Assembly: GCA_016748015.1 (NCBI GenBank)
Contig: JAAOMT010000468.1
Coordinates: forward strand, 412,998-476,997
Direction of reading: 5' to 3'
DNA: 64,000 nucleotides
Origin: Geosiphon pyriformis
Taxonomy: Eukaryota; Glomeromycota; Glomeromycetes; Archaeosporales; Geosiphonaceae
Shown: piece after piece, positions 47,962-58,322 of the stretch
How positions within the stretch are numbered: position 1 is the first letter of the stretch
How the letters are laid out: each line of letters begins with the position of its first letter
The notes under the pieces: generated by a model
What the model saw: only the letters and a program-made list of their open reading frames with translations
Database searches by the model: none
Told to the model about the DNA's origin: nothing
Made by a program: the position numbers and the translations under genes

Positions 47962-48841
47962 TGTTACTCATAAAAATATAGAAATTATATTAGTATATAA
48001 ATTAGCCAATTAGAAGTAGACGCAGTAAAAATGTGGAATTCTAAGATTCTTCTTAAGAATTGCAGGATTCCAGAAATTTCAGAATTCTTCAAGAGGAATT
48101 GCAGAATTCCAGAATTCCAGAATTCCCTTCATCAGGAATTGTAGAATTCCAGAAATTCCAGGATTTCTGTCATAAAGAATTGAGGAATTGAGGAATCTCA
48201 ATTATGTATATATAGGAATAGCATTAAAAGCAGAAAAAAAGACATCTGAGTTTAGATTTAATGTAAGCACCCCTCCACATCACAAATATCAATAAATAAC
48301 TATTTCCATACCTCAATTTATCTCCCATTATCAACTTCATGTTGATAGCAACAAATACTTAACCACGCTAGAACAATAGCTCTTGATCACAGCTATTGAC
48401 AGGATACTAATCAAAATCACCTTGGTTCATCTCCTTATTTTATTTCTGTTTTTTTTTATTTCTTTTCTTTATTTTATTTTCTTTGTTGTTGTATACTAAT
48501 TAATTAAAAGATTGAGTGCTGAGTTATTGATGTCAAGGATAGTCTGGTAAAAGACCCAGAAATAAGAGTAAGATTTTATATATTATTAGATAGCTTACCA
48601 GAAAGGCATAACTGCCAGACTAAATCTGGTCACCACACTGAGACAGAAATTGGGAAAACTCTTGGAAGCATATATCTACTATTGACACTATTGAATTTCT
48701 GTACATTATACAAAAGATTTGCACCAAAATCTTCAGATACAAAAATTTTTAGATTACCCACATTCACATTCATAATAGCTTTTGAGCATCAGATTACAGA
48801 TTTGTTATTGAATTTAACAGCAGAAATAATCACCTGTAACA
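47962..48841 (+). repeat. 3' LTR of the inner gypsy (880 bp)
   Basis: Same length as the 5' LTR; starts TGTTACTCATAAAAATATAG, ends ACCTGTAACA, followed by the ATGG copy of the target duplication. Confidence 0.92.
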
Positions 48842-49625
48842 ATGGCAATGTAAACTGATGTCAAAATTGATGGTCAGTTCATCAAACTAATTCTAGATAG
48901 TGGATCAGCTGGCAGCATCATTACAAAACAGCTCATGAACCAATTAGGTTACCAAGTTAATTGATTGCTAATGAAGCCACCAAGACTCCAATTGGTGAAA
49001 TAAATGCTCTATTCATTGAAGTCAATGGCATTATTATATCGATCAAGGTATTAGTTATGGAAGCCACTCAATACTAAGCACTCGTTAATAATGACTGGCT
49101 GTCCAAAGCTCATGTGATACTTGATTGGGACACCCAAGAGCTTCAGCTTAGTCAAAACGGTCAACACACATAAGTATCAGCCATGTGTAGCCACTTCAAG
49201 TCAATTATCACGCCAACAGCACCATTCATTGAGTTCAAAGAAGAAAAAGAGAAACCCACCTAGAAAGCCTACCAAGTGTCTTGGGTCAACGAAGACCACA
49301 ACAAGCTACCACCAATACTTTCTTGGAACAACAAAAGAAAAAGAAAACAAAAGGGAAAACCTACCTGGAATACTGACCAAGCCTGGATAACCAATGATGA
49401 TCAAGATAAAACAACCTGGAAATAGAAGAAAGATAACAATAAGGGAAAAGGAAAAGAGGAAGAAGAGAGTCCAACCACCACTTATAGCCCATATGCTTAC
49501 ACTGCACCAACATCATCTAACTATTACTGACCAAAATTAGTATATGTAGATTGCAGCAAAAAATTGTTGTCAATGAGTGCATGCTGTGGCGATGACAAAG
49601 AATACATTATATCAGCAGCCACCAA
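48842..49625 (+). pseudogene. Protease and Cys-rich remnant of the outer gypsy
   Basis: The protease triad reads LDSGSAGS (48896 onward), so catalytic Asp is kept, but frame changes follow within 70 bp. The block NDWLSKAHVILDWDTQEL (near 49090-49140) and the Lys-rich region at about 49320-49470 match the inner element. The first Cys cluster (SACCGDD, near 49580) is the last shared piece. The sequence then jumps to the extra ORF. Confidence 0.75.
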
Positions 49626-50103
49626 AAAATAATAAAAACTGAACAAATAACTTAATAGAAAAAGTAAAAAACACTTTTGGGAAAATACTTATTATGGCAC
49701 CAACAGAAGAGCTTACAAAAAAAAATTGGAAGCAATGAACAGAACAACTTTCAATATCATATTGCTACTATCAGTTAGGTCAAAAGTTGAATATTCAGGA
49801 GTTGTATATTGACAAATCCAAGAGAGTATTCAACCAAGACATAATACAACAAATTGAAGAATTTATTGGAAAGAAACCAAATTCAACATTACATGTTAAA
49901 ACAATGTATTAACTACACAACATATTTCGGAACTATCCAAAAATACTGTTACACTCTGACATAAAAACCATAACCATTAACCAATAGAGAAGAATGAACA
50001 ATACACAAGTAGAAGATATGAGAAACAGAATTGAACAAACAATACTTGAAAAAAAAGTATTAGAATTAATTCAAAACAAAGATTTTAATAGAGTTCAATA
50101 TTA
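49626..50103 (+). pseudogene. Extra ORF of the outer gypsy (unknown)
   Basis: Aligned with 47440-47948 of the inner element: LNIQELYIDKSKRVFNQDIIQQIEEFIG corresponds to the segment beginning VDIQNLYMDK there. Two or three stops interrupt it. It ends with the same Val/Ala-Gln-Tyr stop just before the purine tract. Confidence 0.65.
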
Positions 50104-50117
50104 AAAGGAAAAGATAA

Positions 50118-50930
50118 TGTTACTTATAAAAAAAAAACAGATATAGAAAAAATAGTAGACCAATAAGAGAGTAGTAGTAACACATGAGCATATTGCTCAG
50201 CAATATGGAGCAATGTCAGAAATCATGGCACATTACTCAGTAATATGAGCATTGCTTAAGAAATTATGGAACATTGTTTGAGAATGTGAGTGATTTTGTA
50301 GAACCCAAATTATGTATATATAGTGGTAGCATTAAAAGTAGTAAAAGACAGACCTCCCAACTTAGATTTTATCTCAGCAATCTTCTAGTCACAAATATTG
50401 ATAAATAAATATTCATTATCTCAATCCATTTTCCACTATCAATTTTTCATGTTGATAGTAATTGATACTTAATCATACTGGAACAATAGCTCTTAATTAT
50501 GGCTATTGACAGGATACTAACTTGCAATTGCTTTCATTTATTTCTTTATCTTTTTTAATTTTTTTTTAATTTTTTTTCTTTGTTATTTCTTTGGTTTTTT
50601 TACTAAATTGATTAAGGATTATGCATTAAGATACAGACATCATAGGGACTGATAAAAGACCCATGAAACAAGGGTAAAACACTCATAGATTTGAGGACAG
50701 CTTATCAGAAGGATTACTGGCCATTACGCTGAGAAAAAAATTTGATGAAACTGCGGTTTCAGGAAGCTATAAATAAAACCAATACTTAAATCTCTGTTCA
50801 TTATATAAAAGTCTCTACACCAAAACCTTCAGATCCATCAAACTTTCAGATATCAGCACCAAAAGACCAATTGAGCACCAAGTTACAGATTTGTTATTTG
50901 CTTTGAGAACCCAAATAATCATTTGTAATA
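50118..50930 (+). repeat. 3' LTR of the outer gypsy (813 bp)
   Basis: Starts TGTTACTTATAAAAAAAAAC and ends ATTTGTAATA, where the 5' LTR has ATCTGTAACA (two C-to-T changes). It carries two 40-bp U3 units against four in the 5' LTR. TATA box near 50315. Confidence 0.85.
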
Positions 50931-51283
50931 CTGTGTTAAATATTGAGCATTCATGAAGAAAAACAGGTTAATTTCACTTAATGGTTCAATCTTTGTTTTG
51001 GTTTCTGGAGTGTCATCAAAGTTGTCTGCTGGTGTTGTCAGGTTGCTTGGCATTGCTAATGCTTTTGGTGTTCATTTTAGTTTTTGTAAATCATGTTTAT
51101 TTTTTTCTGGTACTGGTAATAATGTTTTAATTCACATAGTTGCTTAATGTTGTCCTGATCAATCTGAATGACAGGTCACATATAAAAAGAGCATAATTTG
51201 CACCTAGTTTAGATTACTTAATTGATGTATTGTATTAGGTAGCATTTGAATCTTACTCATAAAGCATTAATAAAAAAAAAAAA
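50931..51283 (+). pseudogene. LINE E ORF2 C-terminus, 3' tail and poly-A
   Basis: Continuation of the ORF2 broken off at 35443. The 50953-51147 frame matches 19410-19604 and 58000-58191, including the SAGVVRLLGIANAFGVHFSF block and the same C-terminus. The shared LINE tail follows (51148-51270, B/D type) with an A-run to 51283. A TGA and other changes precede it near 50945. Confidence 0.8.
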
Positions 51284-51440
51284 CATTAGAATAAACAAAT
51301 TATTATATTAAAAAAATTAAATACCAAATATTATTTATTATTATTAGTAAATTTTTGTTTATTATACAAAAAATTTAACCAATTTAAAATTTTTAAATAT
51401 TAAAACTTTTAAATTTACATTATTAATTATAAGAAAAAAA
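51284..51440. other. AT-rich spacer
   Basis: About 155 bp of A/T between the tail of LINE E and the start of LINE D; nothing recognised. Confidence 0.5.
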
Positions 51441-51567
51441 GTTTTTTCTCTTATTGATCCTCTGACCACTATGAAAGTAAAAGATTTTTGGAGGAAATTA
51501 CTTTGTTTTATTCCTTTTTCCTTTGTTTATTCAAGTCATTTTTTCTAATATATCCCCTTTCATTGTA

Positions 51568-53507
51568 ATGGAACTAGTAAGCTCTTCTGCTGATGTTTCT
51601 GGCTTAGTTTTAGCTAATTTGGGGACCCACCCAAATGCTAAGAAAAATTGTTTGAATACTATCTACTCCTGTGGTGTGTCCTATAAGAAAATGAAGAAGC
51701 ATGTGGCTGACATCATGGTTGATTTGTCTGCAGACCCTCTGAGCTTGGAAGAAGTTGGTAATGTTGGAGTCAAACCTGTGGTGTCCTGGGGCAGTGAAGT
51801 TAGCAGTGTGGCTGGCAGCATGAGCAATTTATTAGATGCTGAGAACATGGTGAACATGGTGGCTAAAAAGACCAGCTATACAGAATTAGGTAAGGATGAT
51901 GGTATGGATGAAACTACATCAAGAAAAACACATACTCAGACATATGTGCTAGGAAACTCACCAAAGCAACCTTCTTTCAATTGTATGAGTGATGATAATA
52001 GTGAGCTAGTACTTTTTCCTCAGATGGTTTTGGGATCTAATGGGCTGCTGCCAAATGAATCATGTGCTACGGAAATGCAGAGCTTCAATTTGTTAAAGTT
52101 TTTTACACTTGATATTGAACTTTCAGCTGTATCTGATAAGAGTGTTGGTGATAAATTAATCTGTGTGAAAAAAATTTTCTATTAAGTAGATGGTTTTGGG
52201 GAAGCTTCTACTCCCTCAAAATTCTCAAAGATCATCAAATTTTTATTTACTTCTGAATCTAGCATGAATAGGGCAAGAAAATTGGCAATCCATGAGAAAT
52301 TGTGATAAATAATAATTTTAAAAAGATTAATAACCATTCAGATAAGAAAATTATTGTTAAGAAGATTCCAGTCAATCTTCCCAAATCAGCTGTGAAATCT
52401 GTTTTTTCTAAGTTTGGAAAGATTATTTCAATCAAAATGCAACTGATTGGTCTGTGACAAAAAGCATTGGTGAAGTTTGAGTCATCTGAAATAGCTGATT
52501 TGGTCATAGCTAAATGGTCTGTTTTTATGGAAAAAGATTCTGTTCATGTAGCAAAAGCTATTAATAATAAACAATTGTGGGTTTCCAGAGATCTATATTA
52601 GGCATTGCTTTATACTCTTCCAGTTGACACGACAGCTCATGATCTTTCTGATTTGTTGGATTCATATGGTGAAAGGACTTGTTTTATTGGCCATAATCCC
52701 AGTTCATATGTGTATAATAGATGTGTGATTGTGTGTTTCATGGATGAGGCATCTAAGTTGACTGCTATTGGTTTTACTTCAGTGTTTAAGAGTGTGAATT
52801 TGCACTGGGCTGGTCTTTTTCTGGTTTGCTGTGCTCAATGTAAACAATTTGGTCATACTTTTACAGGATATTCATTGGGTGGAAATTCTGGTGTTTGCGG
52901 TAAGCAGGTAGTCACTCCTCAAGATTGGGTTCATTTGGCAAACATTTATAAGAAGCAAGTGCTGATAGCTCACCCAGTTTTTTTTGGTGGGAAAACTTGG
53001 GCCCAGATGGCTGGTGGTTCTTCTGCTCATGTAGTCTCATCAAATTTTTCTAGTGTTGGCTCATTTTCAGGCACAAAACCTGTTCTTTTGGTTATTAACT
53101 CTCTTGGTAATGTGTGTTTGGTTGATCAATTGGCTTCTCTGGAACGCTTTTTGGAGTTTTTAGTAGACCAGATTTCGGATATTTTGAAAAAATCGAGTTT
53201 TGTGGAATTGGTGCCTCTGGCATCCAGTTCCCATGTATCTCCTTTGGTTGTTGCTGCATCTGTTACAGCTAATGTGGATTTGGATATGGTTTTTGATGAT
53301 ACAATAGTGTCTTCTCCTCTTTTTCTTTTAGTTGTTGCTAATTTGGTTGTTAACCTAAGTTCAAGTAGTTCAAAGATCTTGACCACCAAAATGGGTGGAT
53401 TAGAGTTCAAGATGGTGGCTTTGGAGGTGTTGGTTGAATCTGTTTTGAAAAAATTGGATTATTTGTGCTTGGGCTTGGGTTTGTCAATTTCTCTTGCTCC
53501 CCAATGA
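51568..53507 (+). pseudogene. LINE D ORF1, RNA-binding protein (broken)
   Basis: The ATG at 51568 (MELVSSSAD) aligns with LINE A ORF1 and stays open to 52185, where TAA replaces Arg or another residue before VDGFG. The RNA-recognition-like part (52186-52600) survives only in shifted pieces; at 52453 Trp is TGA. 52605-53507 is open for 300 codons: ALLYTLPVDTTAHDLSDLL, a knuckle CAQCKQFGHTFTGY whose last Cys is Tyr (G-to-A), a Ser-rich part and a heptad-like end. It terminates in the ATGA overlap. Confidence 0.82.
53504..53507 (+). other. ORF1 stop / ORF2 start overlap (ATGA)
   Basis: CAA-TGA of ORF1 and ATG-AGT-GAC of ORF2 overlap, as in LINE A and C. Confidence 0.85.
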
Positions 53508-54210
53508 GTGACTTTGTGTGGAAATTTGTAACATGTAATGTTTATAATATCAATGTCCCTGCCAAGTAAAAAGACATTTTCTGTTGGCATAGAGATTCTG
53601 AGAATTTGATTTCAATAATTATGGAGACTAAGCTGAGGTCTAGCAACAGGCCTTGGATTAAGGATAAGTTCGATGGTGTCAAGATTTTTTCATCTGGGTT
53701 GGACAAGGGTTTTCTTGGTGTTGGAGTTGCAATCATCATGAACACTTCTCTGGTCCACCATGTTAGTAAGATTTCTGAGGTGCCTGGTTGGCTCCTTATG
53801 GTCAAGTTGTTGTTTAAAAATAAACTTTCTGTGTCAATTTTAAGGCTTTATGCCAGGACATCCCTAGCTGTTTGTTTCTCTCAATTTAATAATATTAATT
53901 CTATGATAGCAAAAGCGGTTAATAAGTTTTCTTTTGTGGTTTTAGGTGATGACTTCAATAAAAATGGCTCCTGAAGGTACACAAGTTTCAAAAAATGTCT
54001 AGATCTTGGTTTGGTCAATTCTTTGGATGGAAGTTTTTATGTTAAAAAGCCCACATGAGTTAACTCTTAGGACATGGCTAAGACTATTGATTTCTTGTTC
54101 ATTTTTTCAAATTTGGTTAATGCTGTAATAAATCGCAATATGTTTGATGTTGGTGAATTTTTTGATACTGACCATTAAGCTGTGTCTATGTCTGTGAGTT
54201 TGGGTGGATT
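53504..54210 (+). pseudogene. LINE D ORF2, endonuclease domain
   Basis: MSDFVWKFVTCNV begins the domain; a TAA replaces Gln of the KQ pair at about 53569. Landmarks: METKL, VGVAIIMNTSL, LRLYA, LGDDFNKNG (then TGA), AKTIDFLFIF and FDTDH (then TAA). The metal-binding Glu, both Asp positions and the Asp-His pair are readable, but five or more stops are present. It aligns best with LINE B. Confidence 0.82.
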
Positions 54211-56560
54211 TTTGAATACGTGGCTAAATTTTCTTTGCAAGCAAGCAAATAGAGATCATTGGAAGTTTAATTTCAAGGGTGCTGATGAAGCTAAGTTGAA
54301 AGATTTTGGTAATGCTACATTGGCCAACGCATTGATGTTCTCAGATGAGTTTGCCACAGCTGTGAGGTTTTCAAATCTGGATACAATGTGGAATGTAGTT
54401 CACAAGATAGTAGTTTTTTTGGCTAATGAAATGTTCAAGAAGAGGTGATTTAAGGGCTTCAATAATGTCTTTACCAAAGAATCTTCAAGGTTTCACAAAT
54501 TAAAATTTTTGGTTTCTAAAATTGTTAAGGCTTTGCATGAGGAAAATATTGCGAATTTTGATTCTTTTATAAAATACTGAGTTTTTTTGAACAATATTAA
54601 GGCTTCAGTCATTCAAGATGTTGTGAATTCTGGTGCAAGCTCTGGTCAAGTTTGTTCTGCTCTTTGTGGCACTAGAAAGGCTTATCACACATCCAAATTT
54701 GCCGAATTTTTGAGAGCTAAGGAGGTGTCCATCAGAGCTGCTATAGATAAGAGAATAAAAAACTTTGAGGTAAACAAGGGTCATACAATCAGAAGTGTAC
54801 TAGAGTGCCTATTTCACAAAGTGGTTCTCAATTATCTGGTTGTTGATGATGAACTTATTCTGGAACCCAATTTGGTTAAATCTAAGATGGATGTTATCAT
54901 GGAGGGTTGGACTAGAAAGTGTCATGTGGTGGATGATGTTTCTGGTAATTGGTGTCATCAATATCAACCTTTGGAGTATGTTTTTGATGAAGTTTTTTCT
55001 GATGTTATGTGTTCAATTGAGTTTGATGAATTGTTTAGAATTATTTTTTTTTTGCCTGATGGCAAAGCTGCTGGTCTTTCAGGAATATTGAATAAGCTTT
55101 GAAAACATTGTAATAGAGCAGTTTTGAATATGCTTTTGGTGTTTCTGAACTCTTGTCTGTCTAGTAAATTTGTGTCTGGTTCTTGAAAGGAAGCTTGGGT
55201 CTCAATAATTCCCAAACCATATGAATGGGAGAATCTTTTTATGAATACTCAACCTATTGCTTTAATCAAGATGGCTCATAAAATTCTCTCCAAGATTCTC
55301 TTCGATAGAATCTCTTTGGCATACAGCACTTTTGACGTTCTTCATGAGAACAATTTTTTGGTTCTAAAAAGTACAACAATTCAGTCTCCTATTTTTGCTA
55401 TTGGCTTGGTTATTAAGGATGCTTTGGAAAAAAATCAGGAACTCTGGATGGTTTTATAGAATATGAGGAAAGCATATGATTTGGTTGGCTAAAAGCATCT
55501 CAAGAAGAGTTTAGTTAAGATTAAAATGTGCAGCAAGTTCATTCATTTTTTCAGTGGTATTCACAAAGATTGTACCAATTGCATTATGACAGATTTTGGT
55601 TTGATAAATGATTATTGGGTACATAATAGTTTGGACCAGTGTGAGGTTTTTTTTCCTCTTCTGTGGCACATATTTTATGATTCACTGTTATGTGAAATTA
55701 AGTGTCAAGAGAGTGTGTATAGGTATAGATTGAATTCTTATTTTGTTTCCAAAAATGGGTGCACCAAATCTTGAACTGAACTTTCTTCTTTCTTTGCTGC
55801 TGGTGCTTTTGTTGATGATACCATTTGGGTTGGTAGCAATCAGAGTGCTACTCAACACATTTTTGATGTTGCTAGTGAATTTTTTCGGATAAATAACATT
55901 TCTATTAATAATAACAAGACAGTGGTCATTCCCATTAATAGCAGAGTTAGCAATTCTTCTCTGTCCATCAATGGCTTGCCAATCTCTATTGCCAAAAAGG
56001 GTGAACCTCATTAGTATTTGGGTATTTTTTTTTCAACTGAGGGTCTCTCAAAGCCTAGTTTGGCCAAGACAAATTCAGACATTTAGTTTTTCACTAATCT
56101 GGTTCTGCGGAAGGCTATCTCTGATAAACAGCTCTTGTATATGGTGTTGGCAGTTTTCTATCTTATAATTAGCTATAGAACACAGTTTAGCTTTGTTTCT
56201 GTTAAAGTGTGCAACAGGTGGGATGCTCTTGTTTGCAGGTGCTTAAAGCTTAAATCTGGTCTACCACTTGATTTTCCCAGTGATATGATTCACCATCCTT
56301 TCTTTTATGGTTTGAAATCCTTCTTTCAGGTCCAGTCTAAAAGCAAGATTGCCTTCCTTATTAGTTTTGTGAACTCCAGTAGTATAGTGGGATGTTTGTT
56401 TTCTCACAGATCTCATGACTTGCAAGTTTTGTGTTGGTGCCCTGTTCATTCATTAAGTTCTCCTGTTCATATTTATGTCAGTGCTTTTAATAATTTTCTG
56501 GCAGACATAGTCCGTGTTTTTCTTGACTGCAATCTGTTTCTGGGTGGATTCTTAGCCACT
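54211..56560 (+). pseudogene. LINE D ORF2, linker and reverse transcriptase
   Basis: 54587-55102 is open through the linker and ends DGKAAGLSGILNKL. 55241-55459 follows. Motif A reads stop-NM: Gln is TAG (55457-55459) and the catalytic Asp is Asn (55460-55462). SLDQCEVFFPLLWHIFYD follows at about 55630. Motif C is FVDD (55808-55819) followed by a normal Trp (55826-55828), the only intact motif C plus Trp among the LINEs. 56135-56569 is the thumb and connection. Confidence 0.85.
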
Positions 56561-56639
56561 CTTTTTTGATTCTGCGATGAGGTTCCAATGTCTACTGTTC
56601 TAGATGAGTCAAAGTTTCTCAGATTTCTCCTTTCTCTTA

Positions 56640-58191
56640 AGTGACATGATATTGCCTTTGTTGACCAACTTTGTGATCATCATGGTGCTGTATTTAATTG
56701 GTATACATTAAATGTTGGAAAAGATTGGACTTTCGTGGTCCTGTTCCTAAGTGGTTTAAGCTTTTTGTTGCATTTCTTGATGGTGTGGGTCTTTCTTCTA
56801 TTATCTCTTCAGTTTTGTATGGTGTTGGTCCTTTGAACATTCTTGAATCTAGCAATTTTGTGTTTGTTTGTGATCATCTCTCGCAGGCTGGTGCTGGCAG
56901 CTTGTCAGTATACATGGATGGGTCCCTTAATAATTTGGACACAGTCAACTATAGAGCTGGTGCTACCACATATTTTGAGAACATTGGTTTGGGTCTGAGT
57001 GTTAGTGTGTCAGGTTTGATGTTGTCCACTTTGGCAGAGTTGCAGACTATTGTACTGGCTCTTGAGTGTGTTCCCTTATCAAGCTCTGTTCAATTGTTTT
57101 CAGATAGTCAATTTGCTTTAGATGCTTGTAAGTCAGAGTTGGATCTGATGAGTCCTGACTTTTATAATCAGTGTTGGGTCAAGCATTATTATATAGTTAA
57201 TGTTGTTTGCAGTAAGAATTTGAAGATTAGCTGGCACAAAGTAAAGGGTCATTCTGGCATTTTGGGAAATAAATATACTAACAAAATCACCAGTATAGCT
57301 TCTTTCTCTGATTGGTGTCTTCCTCCTTGCCTAGATGAACACTTCTTGACTGCTAATAGTAATATTGTTTCTGGCAATTCCAGATATTTTGTTCGTGATG
57401 TTTTTCATTCAGTTTGCCATGCATGCTGGGAGGTTGGTTCTGGTTCTAAATTTTTGGCTGACAGTTTACTATCAGAGGTTGATTGGTTTCACTTGTCATT
57501 AGTGTGGCATCCTGACTTGAACATGGCTACCAGCTTTACCAGCAGACCCTCAACTGATGCATGCACATATTTCATGAAAGCTTTGCATTACTGGCTGTCA
57601 GTTGCTGTTTAGAAGCATTTTTATAATAGACTGTACTCTAGTGTATTGTGCTTATATTGTGGTAAAGTGGAGATATTGGATCATGTGTTCTCTTGTAAAA
57701 TTGATGAATCTGCTCAGCATCATTTGTTGAAATCTCATGTGAATTCCTAGAAGGCAGTCTTTGGTCTCTCTTACTCCACTTCGGGCATATTGCAGCTGTT
57801 GTCATCCTGTGTCTCTGATTTTTTTGTGTTTATGACTCTTTATAAAGGTTTTGTTTTTGATGGTTGGTTTCATAAGGCTGTTTTTGTCTTCCACAATCCC
57901 AAGGTTGCCAGTTCAAAGATTGTCAAATTTGTGCATTCTCTTGGTCTTGCTTTTAGAACTGGTATCTGGTTGGTTCATGCTAAGCATCATGCTTATATGG
58001 AAAAAAACGGGTTGATTCCACTTGATGGGTCAGCTGTCATCTCAGTTCTTGGTTCAGCTTTGAGACTTTCTGCTAGTGTGGTCAAATTACTTGGTATAAC
58101 TGATACTATTGGTGTTTGTTTTGGCTCTTGCAGTTCTTATTTGTTTTTTTCGAATATAGGTAACCCAGTTTCTGTTCATATAACTGCATAG
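56640..58191 (+). pseudogene. LINE D ORF2, RNase H and C-terminal zinc-binding part
   Basis: 56698-57612 is open for 304 codons. RNase H: VYMDGSL, AELQTIVLALE and FSDSQFAL keep three acidic positions; the last reads NKYTNK, where LINE C has a VDAAA-type Asp, so it is lost. The region HPDLNMATSFTSRPS leads to a TAG at about 57610. The zinc-binding motif CLYCGKVEILDHVFSC lies near 57648-57696. 57790-58191 completes the natural C-terminus. Confidence 0.83.
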
Positions 58192-58322
58192 TATTGTTCT
58201 AATTGGTCCAAATAGCTGGTCACATATGGAAAATGCATGATTCATGCTTAGTTTAGATCATTTCTTTGATGTATAACTACTAAGTAGTATTTGAATCTCA
58301 TTCGTTAAGCAACAAAAAAAAA
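58192..58322 (+). repeat. LINE D 3' tail and poly-A
   Basis: B/E-type tail: TAGCTGGTCACATATGGAAAA, TTAGTTTAGATCAT, then AGTAGTATTTGAATCTCATTCG and an A-run. Confidence 0.78.

Larger units (their letters stand above)
38730..48841 (+). mobile_element. Inner Ty3/gypsy-like element with dUTPase (10.1 kb, full structure, mutated)
   Basis: Two LTRs of 880 bp each (38730-39609, 47962-48841), both TG...CA, are flanked by a 4-bp duplication: ATGA (38726-38729) and ATGG (48842-48845, one transition apart). Between them lie a primer-binding region, gag, protease, a Cys-rich segment, dUTPase, RT, RNase H, integrase, an extra ORF and a purine-rich tract (47947-47961). Gag through RNase H lie in one frame apart from a small indel near 40940; integrase is shifted by one base. 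It is inserted in the outer gypsy. Confidence 0.92.
35444..50930 (+). mobile_element. Outer Ty3/gypsy-like element, internally deleted, interrupted by the inner gypsy
   Basis: 5' LTR 35444-36334, 3' LTR 50118-50930. Its internal DNA comprises gag (36405-38729), the protease and Cys-rich remnant (48842-49620) and the 3' extra ORF (49640-50103). Sequence equivalent to about 42.7-47.4 kb of the inner element (dUTPase, RT, RNase H, integrase) is absent at a junction near 49620. It is therefore non-autonomous. The element sits in LINE E: ORF2 coding breaks off at 35443 and resumes at 50931. No clean target-site duplication could be read. Confidence 0.82.
51441..58322 (+). mobile_element. LINE D, full-length non-LTR retrotransposon (~6.9 kb)
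   Basis: It starts GTTTTTTCTCTTATTGATCC and ends with the shared tail (58194-58312) and an A-run. ORF1 is of LINE A type from the first codon to the knuckle, but ORF2 and the tail follow LINE B. It keeps the intact RT motif C (FVDD) that shows what the others lost. Confidence 0.87.

Noticed and set aside
4555-58191. Alternative genetic code with TGA or TAG read as an amino acid
   Set aside because: Stops of all three types occur, at Trp and at Gln positions alike, with frameshifts and catalytic losses; the intact hydrolase and actinin genes use TGG normally. Mutational decay explains it.
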